Numbered from the stretch's first letter, positions 1 through 8,161 are shown. The stretch is DNA of 64,000 nt from Kluyvera sp046569695 (GCF_046569695.1 NZ_JBKHUI010000023.1:11191-75190), one strand, 5' to 3'. Notes: generated by a model from the sequence alone, not told the origin. Numbers and translations are program-made.

Positions 1-102
1 CATTCTGGCTCCCGCCAGCCCATGTTCAGCAAACACGGCAATGGCCGCGTTGAAAATACGGTTCTTCAGCGATTGGGCTTCGTCTTGAGCAATGGCGGAC
101 AT
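1..102 (-). CDS. TetR-family transcriptional regulator, N-terminus only (cut by window edge)
   Basis: Only the first 34 codons are present. They read MSAIAQDEAQSLKNRIFNAA and continue with an A-V-F-A-E-H-G-L-A-G-A-R stretch, the typical first helix and turn of a TetR DNA-binding domain. A CAGGAG sequence lies six bases before the ATG. The gene points away from quiC and shares a 132-bp gap with it, so it is the likely local repressor of the quiC unit, with a pathway intermediate as inducer. The ligand-binding domain is outside the window, so effector and subfamily cannot be judged. Confidence 0.75.
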   Translation of the reverse strand, partial: MSAIAQDEAQSLKNRIFNAAIAVFAEHGLAGARM

Positions 103-162
103 AACAACTCCTGTTAACTTTTCCAAGGGAACAAAAAATACACACAATGATCACAATTTAGC

Positions 163-190
163 AACCAAATATGGCGATAACGAACCAAAT
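163..190. promoter_or_regulatory. Direct repeat AACCAAAT in the TetR/quiC divergent promoter region
   Basis: AACCAAAT occurs at 163-170 and again at 183-190. The copies start exactly 20 bp apart, about two helical turns, in the AT-rich gap between the divergent TetR gene and quiC. Same-face spacing suits a regulator binding two sites. That this is the TetR operator is inference; no perfect dyad is visible here. Confidence 0.3.
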
Positions 191-234
191 GATTCATATT
201 CATCCCACCGTTACCGCATAAGCCTGGTGAAACT

Positions 235-2085
235 ATGTTGCGTTCTATTGCTACCGTGTCTATTTCTGGAACCCTGCCCGAAAAGCTGAGCGCAATTGCA
301 GCGGCAGGCTATCAGGGCGTTGAAATCTTCGAAAATGATTTGCTCTATTATACCGGTACGCCTGCGGATGTCCGTAGCATGGCCGACGATCTGGGGCTTA
401 AAATCACCTTATTTCAGCCGTTTCGCGATTTTGAAGGCGGCACCCGTGCGCAGTTTGCCGCCAATCTTGAGCGGGCGAAGCGTAAATTTGCGCTGATGCA
501 CGAACTGGGCTGCGACACGCTGTTGCTTTGCAGTAACGTTCAGGCGGACTGCTCTGCTGATATTGACCTCCAGATTGCCGATCTCCGTGCGTTGGCGACG
601 CTCGCCGAGCAGGAAAATATCCGCATTGGCTATGAAGCGCTGGCCTGGGGAACGCACGTCAACCGGTGGTACCAGGCCTGGGAAAGGGTGAAGGCGGTAG
701 ATAGCCCGGCGCTGGGTATCGTGCTCGATAGCTTCCATATTCTGTCGCTCGGTGACGATCTCAGCCGCCTGCATGAAGTTCCGGTCGATAAAATTACCTT
801 CCTGCAGCTGGCCGATGCGCCGCTGATGAAAATGGACGTGCTCGAGTGGAGCCGCCATTTCCGCTGCTTCCCCGGCCAGGGAGAACTGCCGCTGGTGGAG
901 TTTACGCGTGAGCTTACGCGTGTAGGCTATCGCGGGCCCTGGTCGCTGGAGATCTTTAACGACGGTTTCCGCGCTTCACCGAATGGTGCAACGGCAAAAG
1001 ATGGCTACCGCTCTCTGCTGTGGCTGGAAGAGCAGACGTACCGTGCGTTGGGGCACACCGACGCCGGTCTGTTCCAGACCGCGAATTTGCCCACTTATCA
1101 GGGTACCGAGTTTATTGAATTTGCCGCCAGCCCCGCTGAGGCGAAAAAACTGAGTGCCATGCTTAGTGGGATGGGCTTTACGCTCGCTGGTACGCACCGT
1201 TCAAAGCAGGTGGCGCTGTGGAGCAACGGCGCGGCGCGGGTGATTATCAACTATCAGCCGCACAGCTGGGCCGATCACTTCTATCAGCGTCACGGCGTGT
1301 CGCTGTGCGCAATGGCGCTGCGGGTCAGCGAAAGCGCGCCGATTGTGGCGCGGGCAAAAGCCTATGGTTACGCCACCTGGCAGGGCGAGGTGGGGCCGAA
1401 TGAGAGCGCCATCCCGGCGGTTTGCGCCCCTGACGGCAGCCTTATCTATCTGGTGGAAGGCAATCAGGACATCTATAGCCAGGATTTCAACCTCACCGCA
1501 ACGGCAAACGCCGGTGTGCTGCTGGGCATTGACCATCTGGCGTTAGGGATGGAAGCCGATAGCCGGGATAACTGGGTGATGTTCTGCCGCGCGGTATTAG
1601 GTTTTACGCTCGAACATGAACAGACCATGCCCGACCCATACGGACTGGTGCGCAGCCTGGCGGTGCAAAGCCCGCAGGGTAACATTCGTCTGGCGCTGAA
1701 TATCTCGCAAAGCCGAGCTACCCAGATTGCGCGTTCCGTTGCCTGCTACCAGGGCGCGGGGCTCCAGCACGCCGCGTTTGCCTGCCGTGACCTGCCGGGA
1801 TTACTGGATAAGCAACCGCTGGCGGACTCGCTCTCCTTGCCGGTACCGGCAAACTACTATGATGACCTGCTGGCCCGCTTTGGCGACCCGGAGCAAGTTG
1901 CCCTTATGCAGCGCCAACAAATTCTCTACGACCGCGATGCCGCGGGCGGTGAGTTTTTACATCGCTACACCTGGCCCTTCAGCGAAGGACGCTTCTTCTT
2001 TGAATTAACCGAAAGACGCCACGGCTATACGCAGTATGGCGCGGTCAATGCCGCCGTTCGGCTTTCGGCTATGCAGTACCGTTAG
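235..2085 (+). CDS. quiC: 3-Dehydroshikimate dehydratase, two-domain (QuiC type)
   Basis: The protein has 616 residues. The first ~280 form a sugar-phosphate isomerase/AP-endonuclease-2 TIM barrel (G-Y-Q-G-V-E-I-F near the start; L-D-S-F-H and Q-L-A-D-A motifs). The remainder is a 4-hydroxyphenylpyruvate-dioxygenase-like VOC region (G-I-D-H-L-A and a C-terminal F-F-E-L-T-E-R). This fusion matches bacterial QuiC dehydratases, which convert 3-dehydroshikimate to protocatechuate in the cytosol. The HPPD half is a known family feature. It heads a unit with an MFS carrier and a shikimate-dehydrogenase-like protein and is divergent from a TetR gene, so induction by shikimate, quinate or an intermediate is plausible. 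The product would feed PcaHG, encoded about 39 kb away. Confidence 0.85.
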   Translation: MLRSIATVSISGTLPEKLSAIAAAGYQGVEIFENDLLYYTGTPADVRSMADDLGLKITLFQPFRDFEGGTRAQFAANLERAKRKFALMHELGCDTLLLCSNVQADCSADIDLQIADLRALATLAEQENIRIGYEALAWGTHVNRWYQAWERVKAVDSPALGIVLDSFHILSLGDDLSRLHEVPVDKITFLQLADAPLMKMDVLEWSRHFRCFPGQGELPLVEFTRELTRVGYRGPWSLEIFNDGFRASPNGATAKDGYRSLLWLEEQTYRALGHTDAGLFQTANLPTYQGTEFIEFAASPAEAKKLSAMLSGMGFTLAGTHRSKQVALWSNGAARVIINYQPHSWADHFYQRHGVSLCAMALRVSESAPIVARAKAYGYATWQGEVGPNESAIPAVCAPDGSLIYLVEGNQDIYSQDFNLTATANAGVLLGIDHLALGMEADSRDNWVMFCRAVLGFTLEHEQTMPDPYGLVRSLAVQSPQGNIRLALNISQSRATQIARSVACYQGAGLQHAAFACRDLPGLLDKQPLADSLSLPVPANYYDDLLARFGDPEQVALMQRQQILYDRDAAGGEFLHRYTWPFSEGRFFFELTERRHGYTQYGAVNAAVRLSAMQYR

Positions 2086-2177
2086 CGCGCGGGAATGAAC
2101 CACCCGGTACGCTAACGTCACAGGACAGACCATAACAATAAACACTCATCTGCACTCGACAACGACAGGTAACTACT

Positions 2178-3527
2178 ATGAATTCACTCGGCCATAATCG
2201 CGTGGCTACCGCTGAGGCGGTTAACGCGGTTCCCCGTACCCGGCGGCGCATCGGCATTCTCGCGCTGCTGGCCGTTGGGACAATGATTAACTATCTCGAC
2301 CGCACCGTGCTCGGCATTGCCGCTCCGCAACTCACCCAGGAACTGGGTATTGGCGCGGCGGTGATGGGGATCGTCTTCTCTGCCTTTGCCTGGACCTACG
2401 CGCTGGCACAGATCCCCGGCGGCATGTTCCTCGACCGCTTTGGCAACAAGGTGACCTACTTTCTGGCGCTGGGGTTCTGGTCACTGTTCACGCTATTCCA
2501 CGGGTTTGCCGTGGGGCTGAAATCGCTGCTGCTGTGCCGTTTTGGCCTTGGTATCAGCGAAGCACCGTGCTTCCCGGTGAATAGCCGTGTCGTCAGCGCC
2601 TGGTTTCCACAGCACGAGCGCGCCAAAGCAACGGCGGTTTACACCGTCGGGGAATATCTCGGCTTAGCCTGCTTTGCGCCGCTGCTGTTCTGGATTATGG
2701 ACGGTTTTGGTTGGCGCACGCTGTTTATCACCGTCGGTGTGGTCGGCATTCTGTTCGCGCTAGTCTGGTGGCGCCATTACCGTGAGCCGCATGAAGATGT
2801 GCGTCTGAGCGAGCAGGAACGCGATTACATCAGCGCGGGCGGCGGTATGACGACCGGGGCCGAGCAGCGCAAAGCCTTTAGCTGGCCGTTAGTGCGCCAG
2901 TTGTTGCGCAAGCGTCAGATTGTTGGTGCCAGTATTGGTCAGTTCGCGGGTAACACCGTACTGGTCTTCTTCCTCACCTGGTTCCCTACCTATCTGGCTA
3001 CTGAACGCCATATGCCGTGGATCAAAGTGGGCTTCTTCGCCATCATGCCGTTCCTGGCGGCAGCGGGCGGTGTGATGTTCGGCGGCTGGGTGTCTGACAA
3101 GCTGCTGAAAGCGACCGGAAACGCTAACCTGGGGCGTAAATTACCCATCATTGCCGGGCTGCTGATGGCAAGCTGCATCATTAGCGCCAACTGGCTCACC
3201 AGCGATACGGCGGTGATTATGGTGATGTCCTTTGCCTTCTTTGGGCAGGGAATGGTTGGCCTCGGCTGGACCTTAATTTCCGATATGGCGCCAAAAGGGC
3301 TAGGCGGCTTGACCGGCGGGCTGTTCAACTTCTGTGCCAACCTGGCGGGGATCCTCACTCCGCTGGTGATTGGCTTTATCGTTGCCGCGTTCGGTAACTT
3401 CTTCTACGCGCTGTTCTATATCGGCGGTGCGGCGCTGCTGGGCGTGGTGGCTTATCTTTTCATCCTTGGCGACGTGAAACGCATTGAGCTGGATCTGCCG
3501 GAGCAGGAGAGCACTCATGCAAATTAG
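2178..3527 (+). CDS. MFS transporter, anion:cation symporter type (probable shikimate/quinate uptake)
   Basis: This 449-residue membrane protein has the MFS 12-helix pattern. It shows the ACS-family signature N-Y-L-D-R-T near residue 37, an A-Y-A-L-A-Q-I-P-G-G-like loop and D-R-F-G-N-K between helices 2 and 3. The family imports organic acids with protons, for example glucarate, galactonate and hydroxybenzoates. It lies between quiC and a shikimate-dehydrogenase-like gene and overlaps the latter by 11 bp, so translation is probably coupled. Substrate assignment to shikimate, quinate or dehydroshikimate comes only from this context. Confidence 0.8.
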   Translation: MNSLGHNRVATAEAVNAVPRTRRRIGILALLAVGTMINYLDRTVLGIAAPQLTQELGIGAAVMGIVFSAFAWTYALAQIPGGMFLDRFGNKVTYFLALGFWSLFTLFHGFAVGLKSLLLCRFGLGISEAPCFPVNSRVVSAWFPQHERAKATAVYTVGEYLGLACFAPLLFWIMDGFGWRTLFITVGVVGILFALVWWRHYREPHEDVRLSEQERDYISAGGGMTTGAEQRKAFSWPLVRQLLRKRQIVGASIGQFAGNTVLVFFLTWFPTYLATERHMPWIKVGFFAIMPFLAAAGGVMFGGWVSDKLLKATGNANLGRKLPIIAGLLMASCIISANWLTSDTAVIMVMSFAFFGQGMVGLGWTLISDMAPKGLGGLTGGLFNFCANLAGILTPLVIGFIVAAFGNFFYALFYIGGAALLGVVAYLFILGDVKRIELDLPEQESTHAN

Positions 3528-4353
3528 TGGGCATACGCGGTTAATTGCTCATTTGGGGTACCCGACCGAAAGTTTCAAAGCACCGATGATCTACAACCCC
3601 TGGTTTGAAAACCAGGGCGCCGATGTCAAAGTGGTACCGATGGGCGTGAAGCCGGAAGATTATGCGGCGTTGATTCCGTCAATCTTCGCCCTGACCAATA
3701 TTGCCGGCGCGCTGGTGACTATGCCGCATAAAGTCGCCACCTGCGAACTGGTGACCCGCATGAGCCCCACCGCGCAGATTGCCGGGGCGTGTAATGCGAT
3801 TCGCCGGGAGGCAGATGGCACGCTCACCGGTGATATGTTTGACGGCGATGGTTTTGTCCGCGGGATCCAACGTAAAGGCTTTCGTACTATTGGTGCACGT
3901 GCGCTGGTCACCGGTTGCGGCGGCGTGGGGTCGGCGATTGCCGCCTCGCTTGCTGCCGCGGGCGTCAGCGCGCTAACGCTGTTCGACGCCCGCGAAAGCA
4001 CAGCGGATGCGCTAGCGGCACGGCTGCAAGCGCACTATCCGCAGTTGCGGCTGACGGTGATGTCTTGCGACCCGGCAGGGCACGATCTGGTGGTGAACGC
4101 CACGCCGCTCGGTATGTCGCCCGGTGACCCACTGCCGGTTGATATGTCGCGGGTGGCTCCCGGCACCTTTATCGGTGAAGTGGTGATGAAGCAGGAATAC
4201 ACGCCATTTTTACAAGCTGCGATGGAACGCGGTTGCCCGGTGCAGCGCGGTACCGACATGTTGTTTGAGATGATCCCAGCGTATCTGGATTTCTTCCATT
4301 TACCGGTTGCTACACCGGAACAGCTGCAGGCGCTGGCGGATATTCGCTACTAA
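3517..4353 (+). CDS. Shikimate dehydrogenase-like (AroE superfamily) protein, divergent substrate motif
   Basis: The product has 278 residues. The start is set at ATG 3517, eight bases after a CAGGAG ribosome site and inside the end of the transporter gene. The catalytic-lysine motif is M-P-H-K. The shikimate aspartate appears in D-G-D-G-F. A Rossmann turn G-C-G-G-V-G-S-A and N-A-T-P-L-G-M are also clear. The usual first substrate loop with H-S-x-S-P is replaced by G-Y-P-T-E-S-F-K-A-P, so this is one of the AroE-like paralogues rather than the biosynthetic AroE. In this operon it may oxidise shikimate to 3-dehydroshikimate for QuiC. Cofactor preference (NAD or NADP) is not predicted. Confidence 0.8.
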   Translation: MQISGHTRLIAHLGYPTESFKAPMIYNPWFENQGADVKVVPMGVKPEDYAALIPSIFALTNIAGALVTMPHKVATCELVTRMSPTAQIAGACNAIRREADGTLTGDMFDGDGFVRGIQRKGFRTIGARALVTGCGGVGSAIAASLAAAGVSALTLFDARESTADALAARLQAHYPQLRLTVMSCDPAGHDLVVNATPLGMSPGDPLPVDMSRVAPGTFIGEVVMKQEYTPFLQAAMERGCPVQRGTDMLFEMIPAYLDFFHLPVATPEQLQALADIRY

Positions 4354-4368
4354 AGCGCTGGTCAGCAG

Positions 4369-4392
4369 CGTAATAGCCTGGGTAACATAACG
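4369..4392. promoter_or_regulatory. Candidate ModE operator upstream of the ModA-like gene
   Basis: This is a 24-base dyad with left half CGTAATAG and right half ACATAACG. The operator of E. coli modABC, as I remember it, has left half CGTTATAT and right half ACATAACG in the same 24-base frame. The right half matches 8 of 8 and the left 6 of 8. It lies 28 bp before the ATG of the ModA-like gene. A second similar site precedes the FecCD-type importer. Function is inferred from similarity only. Confidence 0.5.
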
Positions 4393-4420
4393 CCTATGTC
4401 CAGGCTTTTGCGTAGCTTTT

Positions 4421-5161
4421 ATGAACTCTACACTCACTCTGCTGGCGGCGGGCAGCCTCCGCCGCGCTTTTATTCCGCTTCAGTCTCTCTTTTCCGTTCA
4501 AACCGGGATACCCGTTGAACTTGTCTTTGGGCCCGCCGGGCTGCTGCGTGAGCGCATCGAGAATGGTGCGCCGTGTTCGCTCTTTGCTTCCGCTAACCGA
4601 CAGCACCCGCAAACGCTCTGCGATAGCGGGCGGGCGCACGGCCTGCAGATATTTGCGCGCAATACGCTGATTGTGACGGTCAGAAATACTCCGCAAACGT
4701 CGGGTAAAAGCTGGCTCGAACTGTTGAGCGACCCATCGCTGCGTCTGGGGACGTCAACGCCGCTGTGCGATCCCTCGGGGGATTACACCTGGCAGCTGTT
4801 TGAACAGCTTGAGGCAGGTTATCCTGGGCTCGGCGAATCGCTTAAACGGCGGGCAATGCCGTTGGTAGGCGGGCGCGAATCACTGACGGTTCCCGCAGGT
4901 GAAATGGCGAGCAGCTGGCTGATTCGTGAAGAGCTAGCCGATCTGTTTATCGGCTATGCCCACTACGCCACGGCGCTGCAAGGCGAGCCGGATGTACGCA
5001 GCGTGGTGATTCCGCAGGGGTGGAATATTCGCTGTGACTACTATATGGCGATGCTGGATGAAAGCGCCGCCGCGCAGCAGTTCTACCGATTTATCCTCGC
5101 GGATGAAGGGCAGCGCTGCCTGTGCGATGCGGGCTTTATGTCGGCTAGCGACGCAGGGTAA
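4421..5161 (+). CDS. ModA-like periplasmic-binding-fold protein lacking a signal peptide
   Basis: The 246-residue product begins directly with MNSTLTLLAAGSLRRAF, equivalent to the mature N-terminus of molybdate-binding ModA (L-x-x-x-A-A-x-S-L). It keeps an S-x-x-L-x-x-Q/R-I-E-x-G-A-P-like segment and a G-R-x-x-x-x-x-P-A-G region. In the same frame a stop codon lies 33 bp upstream with no start codon between, so no Sec leader is encoded and the protein should be cytosolic or a sensor. No strong ribosome site precedes the ATG. A ModE-like dyad lies just upstream, and the gene converges on a FecCD-type ATPase gene with a 17-bp overlap. Oxyanion binding (molybdate or tungstate) is the likely property; the role is unknown. 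Confidence 0.7.
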   Translation: MNSTLTLLAAGSLRRAFIPLQSLFSVQTGIPVELVFGPAGLLRERIENGAPCSLFASANRQHPQTLCDSGRAHGLQIFARNTLIVTVRNTPQTSGKSWLELLSDPSLRLGTSTPLCDPSGDYTWQLFEQLEAGYPGLGESLKRRAMPLVGGRESLTVPAGEMASSWLIREELADLFIGYAHYATALQGEPDVRSVVIPQGWNIRCDYYMAMLDESAAAQQFYRFILADEGQRCLCDAGFMSASDAG

Positions 5162-5894
5162 ATAATGGCGTGACCACGGCGGCAGGGTAATCCTCAAGCT
5201 GTAGCTTGCGGACCTTAACGCCGTACGCCTGCTGTAGATTCTGTTCCTGCACGATCTCGTCGGTCGGCCCCGCCAACCACTGACGGTTGGGCAACAGCAG
5301 CAGCGTATGGCTGGCGACCTGCAGCGCGTGCGTGGGGTCGTGGGTAGTGAACATCACCGTGCGCGACTGTGCGTGGGCCAGGTCGCTAATCAGCTGTAGC
5401 ACCGTTTGTTGATTTCCCAAATCCAGCGCCGAGCAGGGTTCATCCAACAGAATGTTCTGGCTGGCGCTGACTAGCGCACGGGCAATCATCACCAATTGCT
5501 GTTGGCCGCCAGACAGGTTGCTGAACAGCGCGTCGGCAAGTGCGGTAATGTTCAGCAGCGCCAGCGCTGCCATCACCTGCTGTTCATCCTCTTCCTGTGG
5601 CTGCGAGAAGAGGGCGATATGCCGCGCGCGGCCCATCAACACCACTTCCCGTACTCGCCAGGCAAAGGCCGGGCGAAACGACTGTGGCACGATGCCCACG
5701 CCGCCGGTCACGGTAATATCACCCGCTATGGTCGGTAACACGTCGGTGATGGTGTCCAGCAGTGTGCTTTTTCCGCGCCCGTTCGCCCCCAGAATGGCCC
5801 AGACTTCACCGGGCTGACAGTGCAGGCTGAGCGGCGCAAACAGCGGCGTTTTATGGCCGTACTCCAGTTGGGAAAGGGAAAGCGTTGGGGTCAT
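5145..5894 (-). CDS. ABC transporter ATP-binding protein, FecE/BtuD type
   Basis: The 249-residue nucleotide-binding domain has Walker A G-A-N-G-R-G-K-S-T near residue 36, signature L-S-G-G-Q, Walker B I-L-L-D-E-P and the switch histidine in T-T-H-D-P. Its best fit is the FecCD/BtuCD importer class. Its start overlaps the permease stop by four bases, so permease and ATPase are translationally coupled in one operon with the binding protein. The same architecture serves iron-siderophore, haem, cobalamin and, in Haemophilus MolBCA, molybdate/tungstate. ModE-like upstream sites here favour the last. Confidence 0.85.
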   Translation of the reverse strand: MTPTLSLSQLEYGHKTPLFAPLSLHCQPGEVWAILGANGRGKSTLLDTITDVLPTIAGDITVTGGVGIVPQSFRPAFAWRVREVVLMGRARHIALFSQPQEEDEQQVMAALALLNITALADALFSNLSGGQQQLVMIARALVSASQNILLDEPCSALDLGNQQTVLQLISDLAHAQSRTVMFTTHDPTHALQVASHTLLLLPNRQWLAGPTDEIVQEQNLQQAYGVKVRKLQLEDYPAAVVTPLFTLRR

Positions 5895-6898
5895 TTGAGC
5901 ATCCCTTTTCGGCTTGCGCGCACCAGCATGACGGTGAAGAGCGGGGCGCCCACCAGCGCGGTAATGATCCCAATGGGGATCTCGGCGGCGGTCAACGTGC
6001 GGGCGAGGTCATCTACCAGAATCATAAAGCTTGCCCCCATCCAGAAAGCGCAAGGCAGCAGGCGGCGGTGATCGGCACCGGAGAGCATCCGCGCCAGATG
6101 CGGGATCACCAACCCCACCCAGGCGATGCTGCCGCTTACCGCTACCTGTGCAGCCACCAGTAGCGCACAACATAGCAGCACGCCACGGCGTAGCGCGGTG
6201 ACGCGAACGCCAAGGGCGCGAGCGTCTTTATCATCCAGCGACAATAAATTGATGCGCCAACGCAGCTTGTAGAGCGCCAGCGCCGCCACGGCGACGGGGA
6301 TCGACAGCAGTAGCACTTTGGTCCAGTTGGCGGTGGCAAAACTGCCCAGCAGCCAGAACACAATGTTGGGCAACACCTCTTCGGTATCGGCCATGTACTG
6401 CATCAGACTTACCAGTGCGGCGAAGAAGCCGCTGAGAATGATCCCGGCGAGAATCAGCACCAGGGTGCTTTCTCTTCCCTGAAGCGCGGCGAGCAGATAG
6501 ACCAGCGTCAGCGCCAGCAGACCAAAGAAGAAGGTGGAGCCCATCATCATCGGCATGCTGAAGCCAAGCAGAATGGCTAGCGTGCCGCCAAAGGCAGAGC
6601 CGGAGGTCACGCCGATAATATGCGGGTCGACCAGGGGGTTCTGAAACACGCCCTGTAGCGTCGCCCCGCACAAGCCTAGTGCACCGCCTGCCAGCATGGC
6701 CATCAGAATACGAGGAAGGCGCACGGACCAGACAATCTGATGGGCAATATCGGCATCGCTATGCGGATGCGCGAGTTGATTCAGCACATCGCTAATCGAC
6801 AGGCCATACTGCCCAAAACAGAGTGAGACCACGGCAACCACCAGGGTGAGTAACATCAGCCCACCCTGTACCGTTTTCGGATGGCTACTGATGTGCAT
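5891..6898 (-). CDS. ABC transporter permease, FecCD/BtuC family
   Basis: The 335-residue polytopic protein shows family motifs: R-L-P-R-I-L-M-A-M-L-A-G-G-A-L-G-L-C-G and, later, G-x-I-x-W-V-G-L-V-I-P-H-L-A-R plus the C-terminal G-A-P-L-F. About nine to ten membrane helices are expected. The start at ATG 6898 overlaps the end of the binding-protein gene by 14 bp; a longer upstream reading would add a basic, non-conserved 38 residues. One permease gene is present, so the channel would be a homodimer as in BtuC2D2. Confidence 0.85.
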   Translation of the reverse strand: MHISSHPKTVQGGLMLLTLVVAVVSLCFGQYGLSISDVLNQLAHPHSDADIAHQIVWSVRLPRILMAMLAGGALGLCGATLQGVFQNPLVDPHIIGVTSGSAFGGTLAILLGFSMPMMMGSTFFFGLLALTLVYLLAALQGRESTLVLILAGIILSGFFAALVSLMQYMADTEEVLPNIVFWLLGSFATANWTKVLLLSIPVAVAALALYKLRWRINLLSLDDKDARALGVRVTALRRGVLLCCALLVAAQVAVSGSIAWVGLVIPHLARMLSGADHRRLLPCAFWMGASFMILVDDLARTLTAAEIPIGIITALVGAPLFTVMLVRASRKGMLK

Positions 6899-7952
6899 TA
6901 GCCTGCCAGTCGGTGCGGTAGAAACGATGGTAGTAATCCTGCGCCTGCGCATCGACATCAACGTTTTTATAGCGTTCCGGGTAGAGCTTTTTCGCCATCC
7001 ACAGTTCGCCAATCGCCAGCGCTTCAGGCATCGGGTAGCCCCACGCTTTGGCGTATTCCGGCATCAACCAAACGCGATGATTTTTGACCGCATCAATGCC
7101 TTGCCACTGCGGATCGCTGGTGATCTGTTTCACCACATCCGGATAGCGATCCTGGACGAAAATGACCTGCGGATTCCACTGTAATACCTGTTCAAGTGAG
7201 ACCTGACGCGCGCCTTTTACCGTTGCTGCCGCCACGTTCATTGCGCCCGCATGCTGCATCATCAGGCCGGTATATTTACCGGAGCCGTAGGTGTTGAGAT
7301 CCGGGTTCGCCATGTAGACGCGCACTTTCTCTGTCTGCGGGATGTTGGCTACCGGAGCGTTGAATTTCGCACGAGCATTGAAGGTGTAGTCGATAAGCTG
7401 GTTGGCTTGTGCTTTGCGGTTGACCACTTCGCCAATCAGACGAATACCCTGTTTGAGCCCTTCGTTGTAGGCGTGCTCTTCATCCGCCATCGTCGGGTTC
7501 ATCTTATTCTTCTCACCAGCAGCATCTTCACGCAGCGATATCGCGACAACCGGGATACCGGCGTTAGTGATCTGTTGAATCATCGCTTCTGGCGCGTAGT
7601 TGGCGACAAACACCACCTGCGGGTGCAGTGCGAGGAGGCTTTCGATATTGACCTGGGTCAGGTCGCCCGGCATTGGCATTTTTTCAATGCCCGGCATAAA
7701 GCGGGCAAACTCTGGACCGAGCTGTTTTTTCCAGCTGCTCAGGACACCGACAATATCATCAGAGGCGTTGAGTTGGACCAGCAGGTTTAGCGTCTGGTGT
7801 TGGAGAACCACCACGCGGTTAACGGTATCGGGAAGGGTTACCTGACGGCCAAGCTGATCGGTAACGGTACGGTCAGCCAGCGCAGGGGTGGCGGCAACCA
7901 GGCTTGCGCATGCCAGCGTCAGGCCAAGGAGTAAACGTTGTAATGTCGACAT
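6885..7952 (-). CDS. Periplasmic substrate-binding protein of the FecCD-type importer
   Basis: The 355-residue protein has a Sec leader with predicted cleavage after A-T-P-A-L-A and then the typical class III start D-R-T-V-T-D-Q-L-G-R-Q-V. A segment with V-V-V-L-Q-H and later V-F-V-A-N-Y-A-P-E fits the rigid-helix TroA/BtuF fold. Proteins of this kind bind iron chelates, haem, cobalamin or, in H. influenzae MolA, molybdate. It is first in a three-gene operon reading leftwards. Ligand cannot be read from the sequence; the ModE-like dyad upstream suggests an oxyanion or a Mo/W complex. Confidence 0.8.
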   Translation of the reverse strand: MSTLQRLLLGLTLACASLVAATPALADRTVTDQLGRQVTLPDTVNRVVVLQHQTLNLLVQLNASDDIVGVLSSWKKQLGPEFARFMPGIEKMPMPGDLTQVNIESLLALHPQVVFVANYAPEAMIQQITNAGIPVVAISLREDAAGEKNKMNPTMADEEHAYNEGLKQGIRLIGEVVNRKAQANQLIDYTFNARAKFNAPVANIPQTEKVRVYMANPDLNTYGSGKYTGLMMQHAGAMNVAAATVKGARQVSLEQVLQWNPQVIFVQDRYPDVVKQITSDPQWQGIDAVKNHRVWLMPEYAKAWGYPMPEALAIGELWMAKKLYPERYKNVDVDAQAQDYYHRFYRTDWQANAHQ

Positions 7953-7980
7953 AAGTCACTCAGTAAGGAGGGGAAATAAA

Positions 7981-8004
7981 CGATGTGTATTTGATTATAT
8001 AACG
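7981..8004. promoter_or_regulatory. Candidate ModE operator upstream of the FecCD-type importer operon
   Basis: The dyad frame is 24 bases, with right half ATATAACG and a weaker left half CGATGTGT. The remembered E. coli modABC operator has the same length and right half ACATAACG. It lies 28 bp upstream of the binding-protein start, a repressor-like position. The left half matches only about 5 of 8, so this site is less certain than the one at 4369-4392; its weight comes from being one of two at the same locus. Confidence 0.35.
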
Positions 8005-8080
8005 TTGAAAAATGCAAACCATCCGAGAATATTACCCCTAAATATCTACGGCCAATGCCATGCATAACAAACCCTTAACG

Positions 8081-8112
8081 AAAAAGGCCACCAGGTTTTA
8101 CCCCAGTGGCCC
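8081..8112 (-). terminator. Rho-independent terminator of the small toxin transcript
   Basis: Read leftwards, GGCCACTGGGG pairs with CCTGGTGGCC around a short A-rich loop and is followed by five T residues. It lies 50 bp beyond the stop of the 30-codon toxin gene and fits the 3' end of that message. Confidence 0.75.
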
Positions 8113-8161
8113 GGTTCGGGCGCATGCCATCATTGCGACGAGGCATCACGCTCCTGTCAGG

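Noticed and set aside
6898..7012. Longer N-terminus for the FecCD permease
   Set aside because: The added 38 residues are basic, not conserved, and lie within the coding region of the binding protein.
7955..7992. Plus-strand AAGGAGGGG followed by ATG near 7983
   Set aside because: The frame stops after three codons; the Shine-Dalgarno-like run is chance, and on the minus strand it does not serve the binding-protein gene.
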